Shown: piece after piece, positions 17,513 to 25,140 of the stretch
Position numbering within the stretch: position 1 is the first letter of the stretch
Layout of the letters: each line of letters begins with the position of its first letter
Source of the DNA: JBFJVZ01 sp041623895
GTDB lineage: Bacteria > Planctomycetota > Planctomycetia > Pirellulales > Pirellulaceae
Direction of reading: 5' to 3'
NCBI GenBank assembly: GCA_041623895.1
Contig: JBFJVZ010000004.1
Location: forward strand, 1-47,152
Length of the DNA stretch: 47,152 nt
Notes under the pieces: generated by a model
Database searches by the model: none
The model's input: the letters and a program-made list of their open reading frames with translations, nothing else
Told to the model about the DNA's origin: nothing
Program-made: the position numbers and the translations under genes

Positions 17513-18934
17513 TCAACCTGCTTTCTTTTTGTTTGCTTTGGACTTTGGTTTCTTCGCTCCAAACGACCAGAATGGCGACGGCGTGTGGGCGTCTTTGAAA
17601 TAGCTGTGGGCGCGGTTAACAAGGTCGGGGTATTGATCGGCAAGGTTGTTTTCTTCCCCGATATCATCGGAAAGCTTGTAAAGTTCCACTGGTGCGTTCT
17701 TATTCGCGTTGATGTTTTGCTGAATCGCTTTCCAGTTGCCAAAGCGGACCGCTCGCTTGCCGCCCCGTTCGTAGAACTCCCAGTACAAATATTCGTGCCG
17801 CCGCTGGTTTTGCGTTTGTCCCTTCAGTGTGCTGACGACCGAAATCCCGTCGCCCGGCGCATGGTCGACCCCGGCCAATTCGCAGAAGGTTGGCAACATG
17901 TCCCAGTGGGCCGAAACGTGATTGCTGGTGCTACCCGGTTTGATGGTGCCGGGCCAACGGGCCAGTAGGGGCGCACGAATGCCGCCTTCATATAGATCGC
18001 GTTTGTAGCCTTTTAGCGGTCCATTGCTGTCGAAGAAATCGGGGTTGTGACCGCCTTCGGTATGCGGGCCGTTGTCACTGGAGAGCATCACCAGCGTGTC
18101 TTCCTCGATCTCCAATTCTTTCAGCAAGTCCAGCAGCTGGCCGACTTGTTCATCAAGCAGGGTCATCATCCCGGCAAAGGCGGCGATCGGGTTTTTGACT
18201 TCCGGCCCCCGGTACTTGCCAATCTTATCCGCGAACTGCGGAAACTTTTTACGAAACGGTGCAACGTAAGACTCCGGCGCGTGCATCGCGGCATGCGGAA
18301 TCGTGACCGGCAAGAACGCAAAGAACGGTCCGTCTCTGTTTTCACGAATGAAGTTCAGTGCAGCATCGCCGATCAGCGTTGCCGAATACGTCTTGCCATC
18401 CAATTCGACTCGCTGCTTATTCTGCCAAAGATGATCCGGGTAATAGCTGTGCGCCTGTCGTTGGCAGTTGTAGCCGTAAAACAAATCAAAGTGCTCGGCG
18501 GGATCACTGGGCGAGCCCGGCGCGCCGAGTCCCCATTTGCCGAACGCACCTGTGGTATAGCCGGCTTGCTTCAATAGTCGGGGGATCGTGACGATGTCCG
18601 CCGGCATCGCCGCCTGGCCTTCGGGCTGGACTTCCCGATTGCCACGCACGTAAGTGTGACCCGTGTGCAGGCCTGTCATCAAACTGCATCTGGTGGGAGC
18701 ACAGACGGTGCTGCCGGAGTAATGGTCGGTGAACTTCATGCCTTCGCTAGCCAAGCGGTCGATGTTGGGTGTGGCAAACCTTTTTTGGCCGTAACAGGAC
18801 AAGTCACCGTAGCCAGCGTCGTCCAACAAGATGTAAATGATGTTCGGTTGGCCACTATCGGCAGCGCGCGTTTGCGGGGCCAGGCAACAGGAAGCCGCGA
18901 ACAGAACAAACAGCGGAAGAGTGATTTGATTCAT
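17513..18934 (-). CDS. exported formylglycine-dependent sulfatase
   Basis: A 473-residue sulfatase of the alkaline phosphatase superfamily. An N-terminal signal peptide (LPLFVLFAASCCLAPQTRAA) precedes the metal-binding IYILLDDAGYGDLSCYG. The catalytic C-x-P-x-R motif is CAPTR at residues 78-82, in which C78 would be converted to formylglycine. Other family motifs are FGKWGLG and MLSSDNGPHTEGGH. The tail is Lys-rich. Length is typical of arylsulfatase-like planctomycete enzymes acting on sulfated polysaccharides. It lies 9 bases upstream of the FMN-binding gene on the same strand, so co-transcription is likely although a functional link is not obvious. The substrate cannot be read from the sequence. 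Confidence 0.93.
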   Translation of the reverse strand: MNQITLPLFVLFAASCCLAPQTRAADSGQPNIIYILLDDAGYGDLSCYGQKRFATPNIDRLASEGMKFTDHYSGSTVCAPTRCSLMTGLHTGHTYVRGNREVQPEGQAAMPADIVTIPRLLKQAGYTTGAFGKWGLGAPGSPSDPAEHFDLFYGYNCQRQAHSYYPDHLWQNKQRVELDGKTYSATLIGDAALNFIRENRDGPFFAFLPVTIPHAAMHAPESYVAPFRKKFPQFADKIGKYRGPEVKNPIAAFAGMMTLLDEQVGQLLDLLKELEIEEDTLVMLSSDNGPHTEGGHNPDFFDSNGPLKGYKRDLYEGGIRAPLLARWPGTIKPGSTSNHVSAHWDMLPTFCELAGVDHAPGDGISVVSTLKGQTQNQRRHEYLYWEFYERGGKRAVRFGNWKAIQQNINANKNAPVELYKLSDDIGEENNLADQYPDLVNRAHSYFKDAHTPSPFWSFGAKKPKSKANKKKAG

Positions 18935-18992
18935 GTCTGGTTGGTTTCACTTGGGTTCTTTCTGGAAGCGAGCCCGACATTTTAGCTGAGAT

Positions 18993-19679
18993 TCAGGACC
19001 AGGTTTTGTCAGCTGCATGCCGACGTGGATCGGAGAGCAAAAATGGCACTTGCGCGGCAACGGTCCAACACCAAAACACGGTCAGCAAAGTGTAGCCCGC
19101 GTAGTCATCGTAAGGGTTTATTAGCCGCGAGACGAACGTGAAGATTGCCAACGACGCGAGGCCAAACCAGGCTCCGAAACCGGCGCTCCCAGCAACCAGT
19201 AGCCGCAGCCAGCGAATGGGGACCCGTCGAATCCAGCAAATCGCAGCCAACGTGACCATCTGCGATGCCGGAAAGACAAATATCAGCACGGCGACTCTCG
19301 CGTAGGTGCGAAAGAGCACCAGACCGGCCATGCACAAGAGCAAGCCGACAACTCCAATAACGACAGAAAAGAGCTGAGCACGCACGTCGCTGCGTGAAGT
19401 CACCGTGAAAGCCAACGCGGTGAAGAAACCCGCCGAAGCGAAGGAGGCCGCTTCGGGCACAATCGTCCACTTCGCACCTCGGGGCCACGGGTCCCAAGCA
19501 AATGAATAACGCAAGAACTGGTACAGCAGCACGCAGAAACCGGCTGCTACGCTGACCAGGACACTACGCCAAATCGCCCACCAAAGACTTCTTTCGTAGA
19601 AATCCGCTGCGTCGCGTGGCGACAGATCTTCGGCACCCGTAACGGGTATCGGCGGTGCGTAGGGATTGTCCACGTGCAT
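18993..19679 (-). CDS. multi-pass membrane protein with N-terminal DNPYAPP motif, function unknown
   Basis: A 228-residue protein with about six hydrophobic helices. The open frame extends to 19856, but that extension runs into the upstream gene and reads like its frame-shifted shadow. ATG 19679 gives MHVDNPYAPPIPV, a start often seen in planctomycete membrane proteins. No catalytic motif is evident. It lies between the ExbB-like operon (97 bases upstream) and the sulfatase (58 bases downstream), all on the same strand. Function unknown. Confidence 0.72.
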   Translation of the reverse strand: MHVDNPYAPPIPVTGAEDLSPRDAADFYERSLWWAIWRSVLVSVAAGFCVLLYQFLRYSFAWDPWPRGAKWTIVPEAASFASAGFFTALAFTVTSRSDVRAQLFSVVIGVVGLLLCMAGLVLFRTYARVAVLIFVFPASQMVTLAAICWIRRVPIRWLRLLVAGSAGFGAWFGLASLAIFTFVSRLINPYDDYAGYTLLTVFWCWTVAAQVPFLLSDPRRHAADKTWS

Positions 19680-19776
19680 TGCTGCTAGCGGAATTCGTAG
19701 CGGATGCCGGATGGATTGCTGTGAATGGCTCAACCCATTGTAAGACCTTCGGAGCTCTGCCGAGTTCCGCCGCGCC

Positions 19777-20802
19777 TTATTGCGCGTCGGATCGAGTTCC
19801 GCCGGGACCGCCAGTGATCGGCCGATCCATCGGCAAGGGTCGAGCGGCCGTGGCATAGCCTTTTTCGTAAAGATGTTCTTTCAGCCTGCGAAAGGCGGCG
19901 AAACTATCGGGATAGACCCAGACGGTGATCGTGGTTGCACCTGGCAGACGACCGGCCAGTTCGATGTCCAGCTCTTTTCCGTCGATCAAGACTTCTTCGA
20001 TAGGTCTGCCATGCGGTTCGTTCAATGGCTCCACCATCATGCCCACCAATTCGATTCGCGTGCCCACATTCATCGAACCGCCTCGCATCATTCTTTCGCG
20101 TGACTTTTCCATCACGTAGCGGGCAACGTAACCACGAACCGGCCCCACCGCTGCATCCAACTGGCCGACCCGCGAACCGGAGGCGACACGAGCGAAGTCT
20201 CGGCGGATTTCGGAAACCAGTTGTTCGATTGGCACCAGTGACAAGCGATTGCCTTTGAGCCGAAAGTGGATCTCTTCGCCAAAGACTGTCTTGGCCATCG
20301 GCGTTGGCAAGTGAGCAATCGCGATCACGGGATCGGGTTGGCCCTCCAGTCGTTGTCGTTCTCCGCGCAGCCGGGCAAGTTCGTCCTCGGTGCGCTTGAG
20401 CTCCGCGTGCTGGGCAGCCAGTTTCGTGGCTGCCTGGTCGTAGTCTTTTTTGCGCTGGTCCCACAGCGATTGCGCTTGGGCCAGCAGATCCATCAAGATT
20501 GCTCGTTGCTGTTTGCGGCGTTCGATTTGCGAGTCAAGCTGTTTGACTTTGATTTCAAAGCGATCCGAGTCGGCTTGGGCGGCCGCGGCCCGCATCGAGT
20601 GTTCTGCGAGCGTCTCCATTTGGGATTCGCTGGGCGGAGTAATCGATTGAGATTGCTCCTGCTGGATTTCCCGAATCGCCGTTTGAGACTGCGCGCCGAG
20701 AATGACCACCAGAATGATCAAGATCCCCACCAGGTTGGCCACGATATCCAAAAAGGCGTCGTGCCCCAACTGAACGTCAGACGCTCGTTTTCGAGAACTC
20801 AT
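19777..20802 (-). CDS. ExbD/MotB-like single-pass protein with coiled coil, retaining the membrane Asp
   Basis: A 341-residue protein. The N-terminal helix (AFLDIVANLVGILIILVVIL, residues 17-36) aligns with the ExbD helix and keeps the ion-binding Asp as D19. A long coiled coil follows (about residues 45-150, Gln/Arg/Leu/Glu-rich), then a folded C-terminal domain (about 150-341) with VHIRL-like beta strands such as EIHFRLKGNRLSLVPIEQLV and TTITVWVYPDSFAAFRRLKE. Its start overlaps the previous gene by 4 bases, making it the last gene of a three-gene operon with an ExbB-like channel. The ion-conducting partner role is inferred from the helix. The C-terminal domain is not a recognisable OmpA/MotB peptidoglycan-binding domain. 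Confidence 0.8.
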   Translation of the reverse strand: MSSRKRASDVQLGHDAFLDIVANLVGILIILVVILGAQSQTAIREIQQEQSQSITPPSESQMETLAEHSMRAAAAQADSDRFEIKVKQLDSQIERRKQQRAILMDLLAQAQSLWDQRKKDYDQAATKLAAQHAELKRTEDELARLRGERQRLEGQPDPVIAIAHLPTPMAKTVFGEEIHFRLKGNRLSLVPIEQLVSEIRRDFARVASGSRVGQLDAAVGPVRGYVARYVMEKSRERMMRGGSMNVGTRIELVGMMVEPLNEPHGRPIEEVLIDGKELDIELAGRLPGATTITVWVYPDSFAAFRRLKEHLYEKGYATAARPLPMDRPITGGPGGTRSDAQ

Positions 20803-22973
20803 CGGCTGGGCCTCCCTTCAACATCCACGCCACTGCCGCTCATCAACATTTTCAGTTGATGAAATCGGCGATCGCCGCGTGGCATGATTTCGACTTCCAG
20901 TCGCGGTTGCCAGCGGCCGCCAGGAAGTGCGGCTCCCCAGCGAACGATCCGATCTCGAACCGCGGTCGCCAGCTGCAGCGTCGCTCGATTGACATCGCCA
21001 TCAACGACCTCAAAGATCTGCAAGCGGCCCTGGCCTCGGGGCGGCCGCAGCACAAAGCGATCCGGGTAACACTGCACGCGAATGGTGCGCACGATCGCGG
21101 TGCCCCGGGTGGCCGCCACGCTGCTGGGAAGCGCCCAGTTGGTTCCCTGGCGGCGGACCAGGTCAGTTGACGGCATGGCGTTGGGCGGTTGCGGAGGATT
21201 CGTGCTCGCTGCACTCATGTTCGCCGAACTGGCATCGTTCGGCATCGTCATCCCCGCCGTCGCAGCGGGGTTGGGCCTGGCGCCCGACGCATTGGCAGGC
21301 GGCTGAAGATTCGTGCTTGCCGTTGCGTTCTGTTCCCTGGCCGCATCCGTCACTGACCGCGAACCATTTGACCGCGCGTGTTCTTGACCTTGAAGGTGAT
21401 TGGTCACATAGGGATTCGCCTTTGCCTGGGCATCGCCCGCTTGATCGTTGGAATGCTGATCGTTGGAATGCTGGTCGTTGGAATACTGGTCGTTGGAATA
21501 CTGGTCGCCGGAATGCTGGTTGCCGAAGTGTTCAGGCGTGAACAAGTCAGTTTCAGCGGTTTGGGTGGGCTGGCCACCGGCAGCGGGAATCGATGAATAC
21601 AAACGGGAGGGCGGACCTTCGGCAGTCCCGCCCGTGTTGGTTTGGTCGGACAGCTTTCCGTCAATCGTTTGTTTGTTTCCGCCGATCCCCGGTGAACCAT
21701 TCGTGGGTTGGGCGGCCAACCAATTTTGCGACGAATCGGCAACCACGTCGCTGCCTTTACCATCAAACTGGCCTTGCCCAGCATCAAACTGGCCTTCGCC
21801 AAGTTCACCGACGGGCAAATCATCGTTAGCATCGCGAAGTTGTTGATCCAGTTTGCTGGCCGCATCGATTCCGGTACCCGCGCCCGCCTGATTGCTGTAG
21901 CCTCCAGCAGCGGCTTGCGCGTAAGGGTTTTGATAGGTGTAGCCATCGCGATGATCACGAAATCCGCTGGCCCGGCCGAGTCGATCCATGGCAGCAGCCG
22001 ATAACGTCGGATATTTGCGAGGCACTTGCGGCGATCCACCGGCTGCGGCAATTCTGGCCGTCAGTTTTTGGATCCCGTTCTGTTTGATGATGGCCTGGCG
22101 GATCACGTCGTCAACCTTTTTCTTCAACGCGGGATCGGCCGCGTCATAGGCAAGTTGGACATCTGCGGGCACCAACTCGTAGCCAAACTGATCGTCCCAA
22201 TCGCGCATCGCGCGGCGGGCGGCGGCGTAGGTCTTGATTCCATCGGGGCGGACCACCAACAGCGGATAGGGAGCAACCGAATCGCCGTAAAATTGCATGG
22301 CGTGATGCCGAATCACGCGGAGCGCGGCATCCAGCGGGTTGGCATCAGCCATCGTGTCTTGCAAATAGGTTTCGGCGATGCGTATATCCTCGGGCCAAAT
22401 CTTCAGACCGTCGGCGGTGCATTCCAGGTAGACGGGGCGTCGGTCGGTTCCGTTGGGTCCTTTGTGGGGTACGATCACGAAGCGTGGTGCTTTGTTGCCG
22501 GAGTCTTCCTGCAACTCGGCAACACGTTCCGATTCCAGCTGGATTTGTGATTTCAAAGCGGCCAGTCGCTGTTGGTCGACGCTGGATAGCTGATGCTGAT
22601 CCGTCACCATTTTGACCTCGTCGTTCAGCCGTTGGAGTTCTTCTCGAAGACGGCGCATGTGGTCATCTAAATGCGTGATTCGGTCTCGGCGGTCTTCGAT
22701 ATCGGCAACCTGAGCGTCACGAAAGGCGACCAGTTGTTGGACGCGAAAGGAAGCTTCTTCGATCAATACGTTTACGTTTTCGGCCGTCAGTCGATCGCTG
22801 GTTGTCACTTCGCTATCGGCGTTTCGCGCCTGCTCCGCTTCGCTGGCTGCGACGGTGGCCGCGTTTTCGGCAACCAGCGCCAACAACAGAATGAGTGTTC
22901 CCAGCGTACAAACCAACACAGCCAGGAACGGAAACAGAGTTGGCGAGAGCCCTTGGCGACGACGCCTGCTCAT
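20799..22973 (-). CDS. large ExbD-like partner subunit with coiled coil and low-complexity tail; membrane Asp missing
   Basis: A 724-residue protein. The N-terminal basic MSRRRR and helix LFPFLAVLVCTLGTLILLLA (13-32) match the ExbD/MotB layout, but the position of the essential Asp is Phe14. A coiled coil spans about 60-150. A conserved-looking domain at about 155-310 contains RRPVYLECTADGLKIWPE and YPLLVVRPDGIKTYAAARRA. Residues 340-600 are Gly/Asn/Gln/Ser/Pro-rich and include a five-residue QHSND-type repeat. A final folded segment holds IRVQCYPDRFVLRPP. It overlaps both neighbours by 4 bases, so it is translated together with the ExbB-like channel and the Asp-bearing partner. Role unknown; a structural, non-conducting half of a motor dimer is proposed. 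Confidence 0.8.
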   Translation of the reverse strand: MSRRRRQGLSPTLFPFLAVLVCTLGTLILLLALVAENAATVAASEAEQARNADSEVTTSDRLTAENVNVLIEEASFRVQQLVAFRDAQVADIEDRRDRITHLDDHMRRLREELQRLNDEVKMVTDQHQLSSVDQQRLAALKSQIQLESERVAELQEDSGNKAPRFVIVPHKGPNGTDRRPVYLECTADGLKIWPEDIRIAETYLQDTMADANPLDAALRVIRHHAMQFYGDSVAPYPLLVVRPDGIKTYAAARRAMRDWDDQFGYELVPADVQLAYDAADPALKKKVDDVIRQAIIKQNGIQKLTARIAAAGGSPQVPRKYPTLSAAAMDRLGRASGFRDHRDGYTYQNPYAQAAAGGYSNQAGAGTGIDAASKLDQQLRDANDDLPVGELGEGQFDAGQGQFDGKGSDVVADSSQNWLAAQPTNGSPGIGGNKQTIDGKLSDQTNTGGTAEGPPSRLYSSIPAAGGQPTQTAETDLFTPEHFGNQHSGDQYSNDQYSNDQHSNDQHSNDQAGDAQAKANPYVTNHLQGQEHARSNGSRSVTDAAREQNATASTNLQPPANASGARPNPAATAGMTMPNDASSANMSAASTNPPQPPNAMPSTDLVRRQGTNWALPSSVAATRGTAIVRTIRVQCYPDRFVLRPPRGQGRLQIFEVVDGDVNRATLQLATAVRDRIVRWGAALPGGRWQPRLEVEIMPRGDRRFHQLKMLMSGSGVDVEGRPSR
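21443..21517. repeat. five tandem 15-base repeats within a coding sequence
   Basis: The plus strand reads five units of the form GATCGTTGGAATGCT / GGTCGTTGGAATACT in a row with few differences. They encode the S-N-D-Q-H/Y repeats of the 724-residue protein on the minus strand. The unit length is a multiple of three, so copy number can change without shifting the frame. Confidence 0.85.
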
Positions 22974-24364
22974 GCCGCGCGCCTCGATGATTGGCTGGGA
23001 AGACGGTCGGCAAGCACATCCACGGCGCGAGCCAGCACGATCATGGCTTCGGTCAGACCGTCATTGTCGATGAAATCGGCCGCTCGCTCCGTCTTTTGAT
23101 TCGTTTCAGCCAAGCGGGCCAGATTGGAGTCGAGGGCTGCCTGGAGCGACAGGATCGCTTCGGTTTGCAGATTGGTGTCCGCCATCTGTTCACATTGCAC
23201 GATCATCTTTTGGTGATGGGATGCGAGTGCCGATGCGCTCAGCGCCATCGTTTCCTGCCACCGCTGCCATTGACTTTGCAACCGGTCGCCGGCGGTTCGA
23301 GCAGAATTTGCCAGGGTTATCGCGTGGTCGCTTAGCGCGGGGACGAGCGTGCCTTGAAACGCTTCCGCGATAGCGTTGGCATTTGCTTCGTGCAATTGCT
23401 GCCAGTGCTGTTGCGCTTCATCAATCGTTTCACGCCACAGATGGGCCTGATTGGCAAGCGATTCCGCGACGGCAGCTCGGATACCCGAACACAGATCAGC
23501 GATCAGCGCGGTCTGATTATCGGATGCTTCATCACTGGGCAGATGCGCGGAAACAAGATGCCCGACACGGGCGTCAATCTCGGCCAGCAAACGTTGCTCG
23601 CTGCGTTCGATTGGAAACTGAATAAAAATAGCCAGCACGGACAACACCAGTCCCAAGGCCGTCGTATCGAAGGCGACATACAGACCACTTTTCAGCCTCT
23701 CCACCGCAGCCGAGCCGTCGGTAAAGTCCAAGCCGCCTAATGTTTGCGTGATCCCGATCACCGTGCCCAGAAACCCGAGCATCGGAATGGCCCAAACGAT
23801 GATGCGAACGAGTCCAAACGAATCGTGCGATGCGTCGGCATCGCGCGAGGAAAGTTCGCGGAGGTCGTCGGCAAGATGTTTGGTCGTTCCCCGTTGCGAC
23901 TGCCGAGTCAGTAATTCCTCCAGTCGATGCACCAAGTGGCTGGCCCGGGTTCGGATTGGAAGCAAACCAATTTCTGAACGCCAGCGACTTGCCACGAAGC
24001 CAGCATCTCGCGATGCCAACCACTGATCAGCGGGCGAGGTCTCACCGCCCGTGGGCATCAGATCTTGATCGCGAATCGAAGCCAGTTGATTCCACTGCGC
24101 TGAAACTTTCCAAAACTTAGTGATCAGGACGGCGACGGCAGCCCAAAACAGAACCGTGGCGGCAACCGCCACGGGGTGTCCAAGAAAATAACGCTGCAGC
24201 GGTGCCCAGTTAACGAAGTGAACGGCCAAATAGAAAACACCGGAAAGCACCGCGCCGATCACGCCGGCAACCCAGTTGCCGGCGGCTTGCTGCTGGTGGC
24301 CCACAACTGCCGTTGCTCGTTCTTCGGCGAAGCCTTGATCGGATCCGTCCGTCGGGATTGTCAC
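22970..24364 (-). CDS. MotA/TolQ/ExbB-like channel with long helical C-terminal tail
   Basis: A 464-residue protein from the GTG at 24364, which has AGAGG (24373-24377) 8 bases ahead. An ATG at 24439 gives 25 more residues of unlikely composition. Two hydrophobic helices lie at about 31-52 and 62-82. The ExbB/MotA core follows at about 184-206 (WAIPMLGFLGTVIGI) and 228-250 (YVAFDTTALGLVLSVLAIF), with the conserved FLGTV and pore Thr residues. About 210 residues after the last helix are predicted helical/coiled (RETIDEAQQHWQQLHEANAN), longer than usual for ExbB. It begins a three-gene operon with two ExbD-like proteins, each overlapping by 4 bases. The large helical tail recalls ZorA-type motors, but no Zorya effector is nearby. 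Confidence 0.85.
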   Translation of the reverse strand: MTIPTDGSDQGFAEERATAVVGHQQQAAGNWVAGVIGAVLSGVFYLAVHFVNWAPLQRYFLGHPVAVAATVLFWAAVAVLITKFWKVSAQWNQLASIRDQDLMPTGGETSPADQWLASRDAGFVASRWRSEIGLLPIRTRASHLVHRLEELLTRQSQRGTTKHLADDLRELSSRDADASHDSFGLVRIIVWAIPMLGFLGTVIGITQTLGGLDFTDGSAAVERLKSGLYVAFDTTALGLVLSVLAIFIQFPIERSEQRLLAEIDARVGHLVSAHLPSDEASDNQTALIADLCSGIRAAVAESLANQAHLWRETIDEAQQHWQQLHEANANAIAEAFQGTLVPALSDHAITLANSARTAGDRLQSQWQRWQETMALSASALASHHQKMIVQCEQMADTNLQTEAILSLQAALDSNLARLAETNQKTERAADFIDNDGLTEAMIVLARAVDVLADRLPSQSSRRAA

Positions 24365-24582
24365 GTCGCAGACCTCTGCAGATTTGGAATCGATTGCCGC
24401 GTGGGGCGGATGAGCGCACACCGGTGCGCGGCCATACAACCGGATCGACCGTTACGACTGTGCGACTTCACCTAATCGGTAGCTTTTCACAGCCAGGATT
24501 CATATGTTCAGTCAACGACGGCCTTGCGTTGCGCGGCGATCGGATCTTAGGATCGGGCTCTCGTGTGGTACCGAAAGCGAAT

Positions 24583-24605
24583 GGCACGGCTCCCAGGCCG
24601 GCGCC
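24583..24605. repeat. GC-rich palindromic repeat unit ahead of a gene
   Basis: The unit GGCACGGCTCCCAGGCCGGC followed by GCC shares its GGCACGGCT opening and GCGCC end with the units at 3866-3940. It lies 34 bases before the start of the next gene. Confidence 0.4.
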
Positions 24606-24639
24606 GGTGTTGACATCCCCCCAACGGAGTGGGCGAAAA

Positions 24640-25056
24640 ATGACTAGATTTGGCCGAATTAGCGTGGGTCAGGCGATATTTGCTTGCGCTCTCTTGGTGG
24701 TGGCTGCCCAGGTGGGCACCCCGCAAACACCGTCCTCGAACGGGAACTCACCAAATGTCCCGGCGGAGAGCGAAGCGGCGGCATTATTCGCTGGGACCAA
24801 CCATCCTGTGACCGGTCCTGCGGTTCAGTTGGGTGCTGCGGGCCAGATGATTGGTTTTTCCCGTGGTGACGCCTCGGGAACTCAGACAATTACGCTGGTT
24901 CATACCGGCAAATCTTGGATGGCCGTGTATCATATCGATAGGTCAGGATCAATCCGTTTGGTCAGTAGCCGGCCAATTGACGCTGACTTTTCCCTGCAAC
25001 TCAACGCCACCTCGCCTCTGCCCGAAGAGATTCGCAAAATGGGTAAGACGAGGTGA
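24640..25056 (+). CDS. small exported or membrane-anchored protein of unknown function
   Basis: A 138-residue protein from ATG 24640, with GGAG at 24626-24629. The open frame upstream of this ATG is repeat-containing and not protein-like. The N-terminus has a hydrophobic signal (AIFACALLVVAAQVGTP), followed by a disordered Ser/Asn/Pro stretch. A C-terminal part looks beta-rich (TITLVHTGKSWMAVYHIDRS, IRLVSSRPIDADFSLQLNAT). The IRLVSSRPI segment suggests a periplasmic domain. It starts a plus-strand group, 84 bases before the HTH-acidic gene. Family not recognised. Confidence 0.65.
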   Translation: MTRFGRISVGQAIFACALLVVAAQVGTPQTPSSNGNSPNVPAESEAAALFAGTNHPVTGPAVQLGAAGQMIGFSRGDASGTQTITLVHTGKSWMAVYHIDRSGSIRLVSSRPIDADFSLQLNATSPLPEEIRKMGKTR

Positions 25057-25140
25057 GCAACGCGGGTACGTCTTGACCCCAGGTCTGACGTGCCACTTGT
25101 CACCATCGCCCCGCGATCTTTTCGGAGCCGAACGAACGAA

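Noticed and set aside
19680..19856. N-terminal extension of the DNPYAPP protein
   Set aside because: The 59 added residues overlap the end of the upstream gene in another frame and have no protein-like features; the conserved start MHVDNPYAPP begins at 19679.
21443..21517. short regular repeats suggesting a CRISPR array
   Set aside because: Units are 15 bases with no spacers and lie inside a coding frame, so this is a coding tandem repeat.
19777..24364. Zorya anti-phage system
   Set aside because: The ExbB/MotA-like protein with a helical tail recalls ZorA, but neither partner has a MotB/OmpA peptidoglycan-binding domain and no ZorC, ZorD helicase or ZorE nuclease is nearby.
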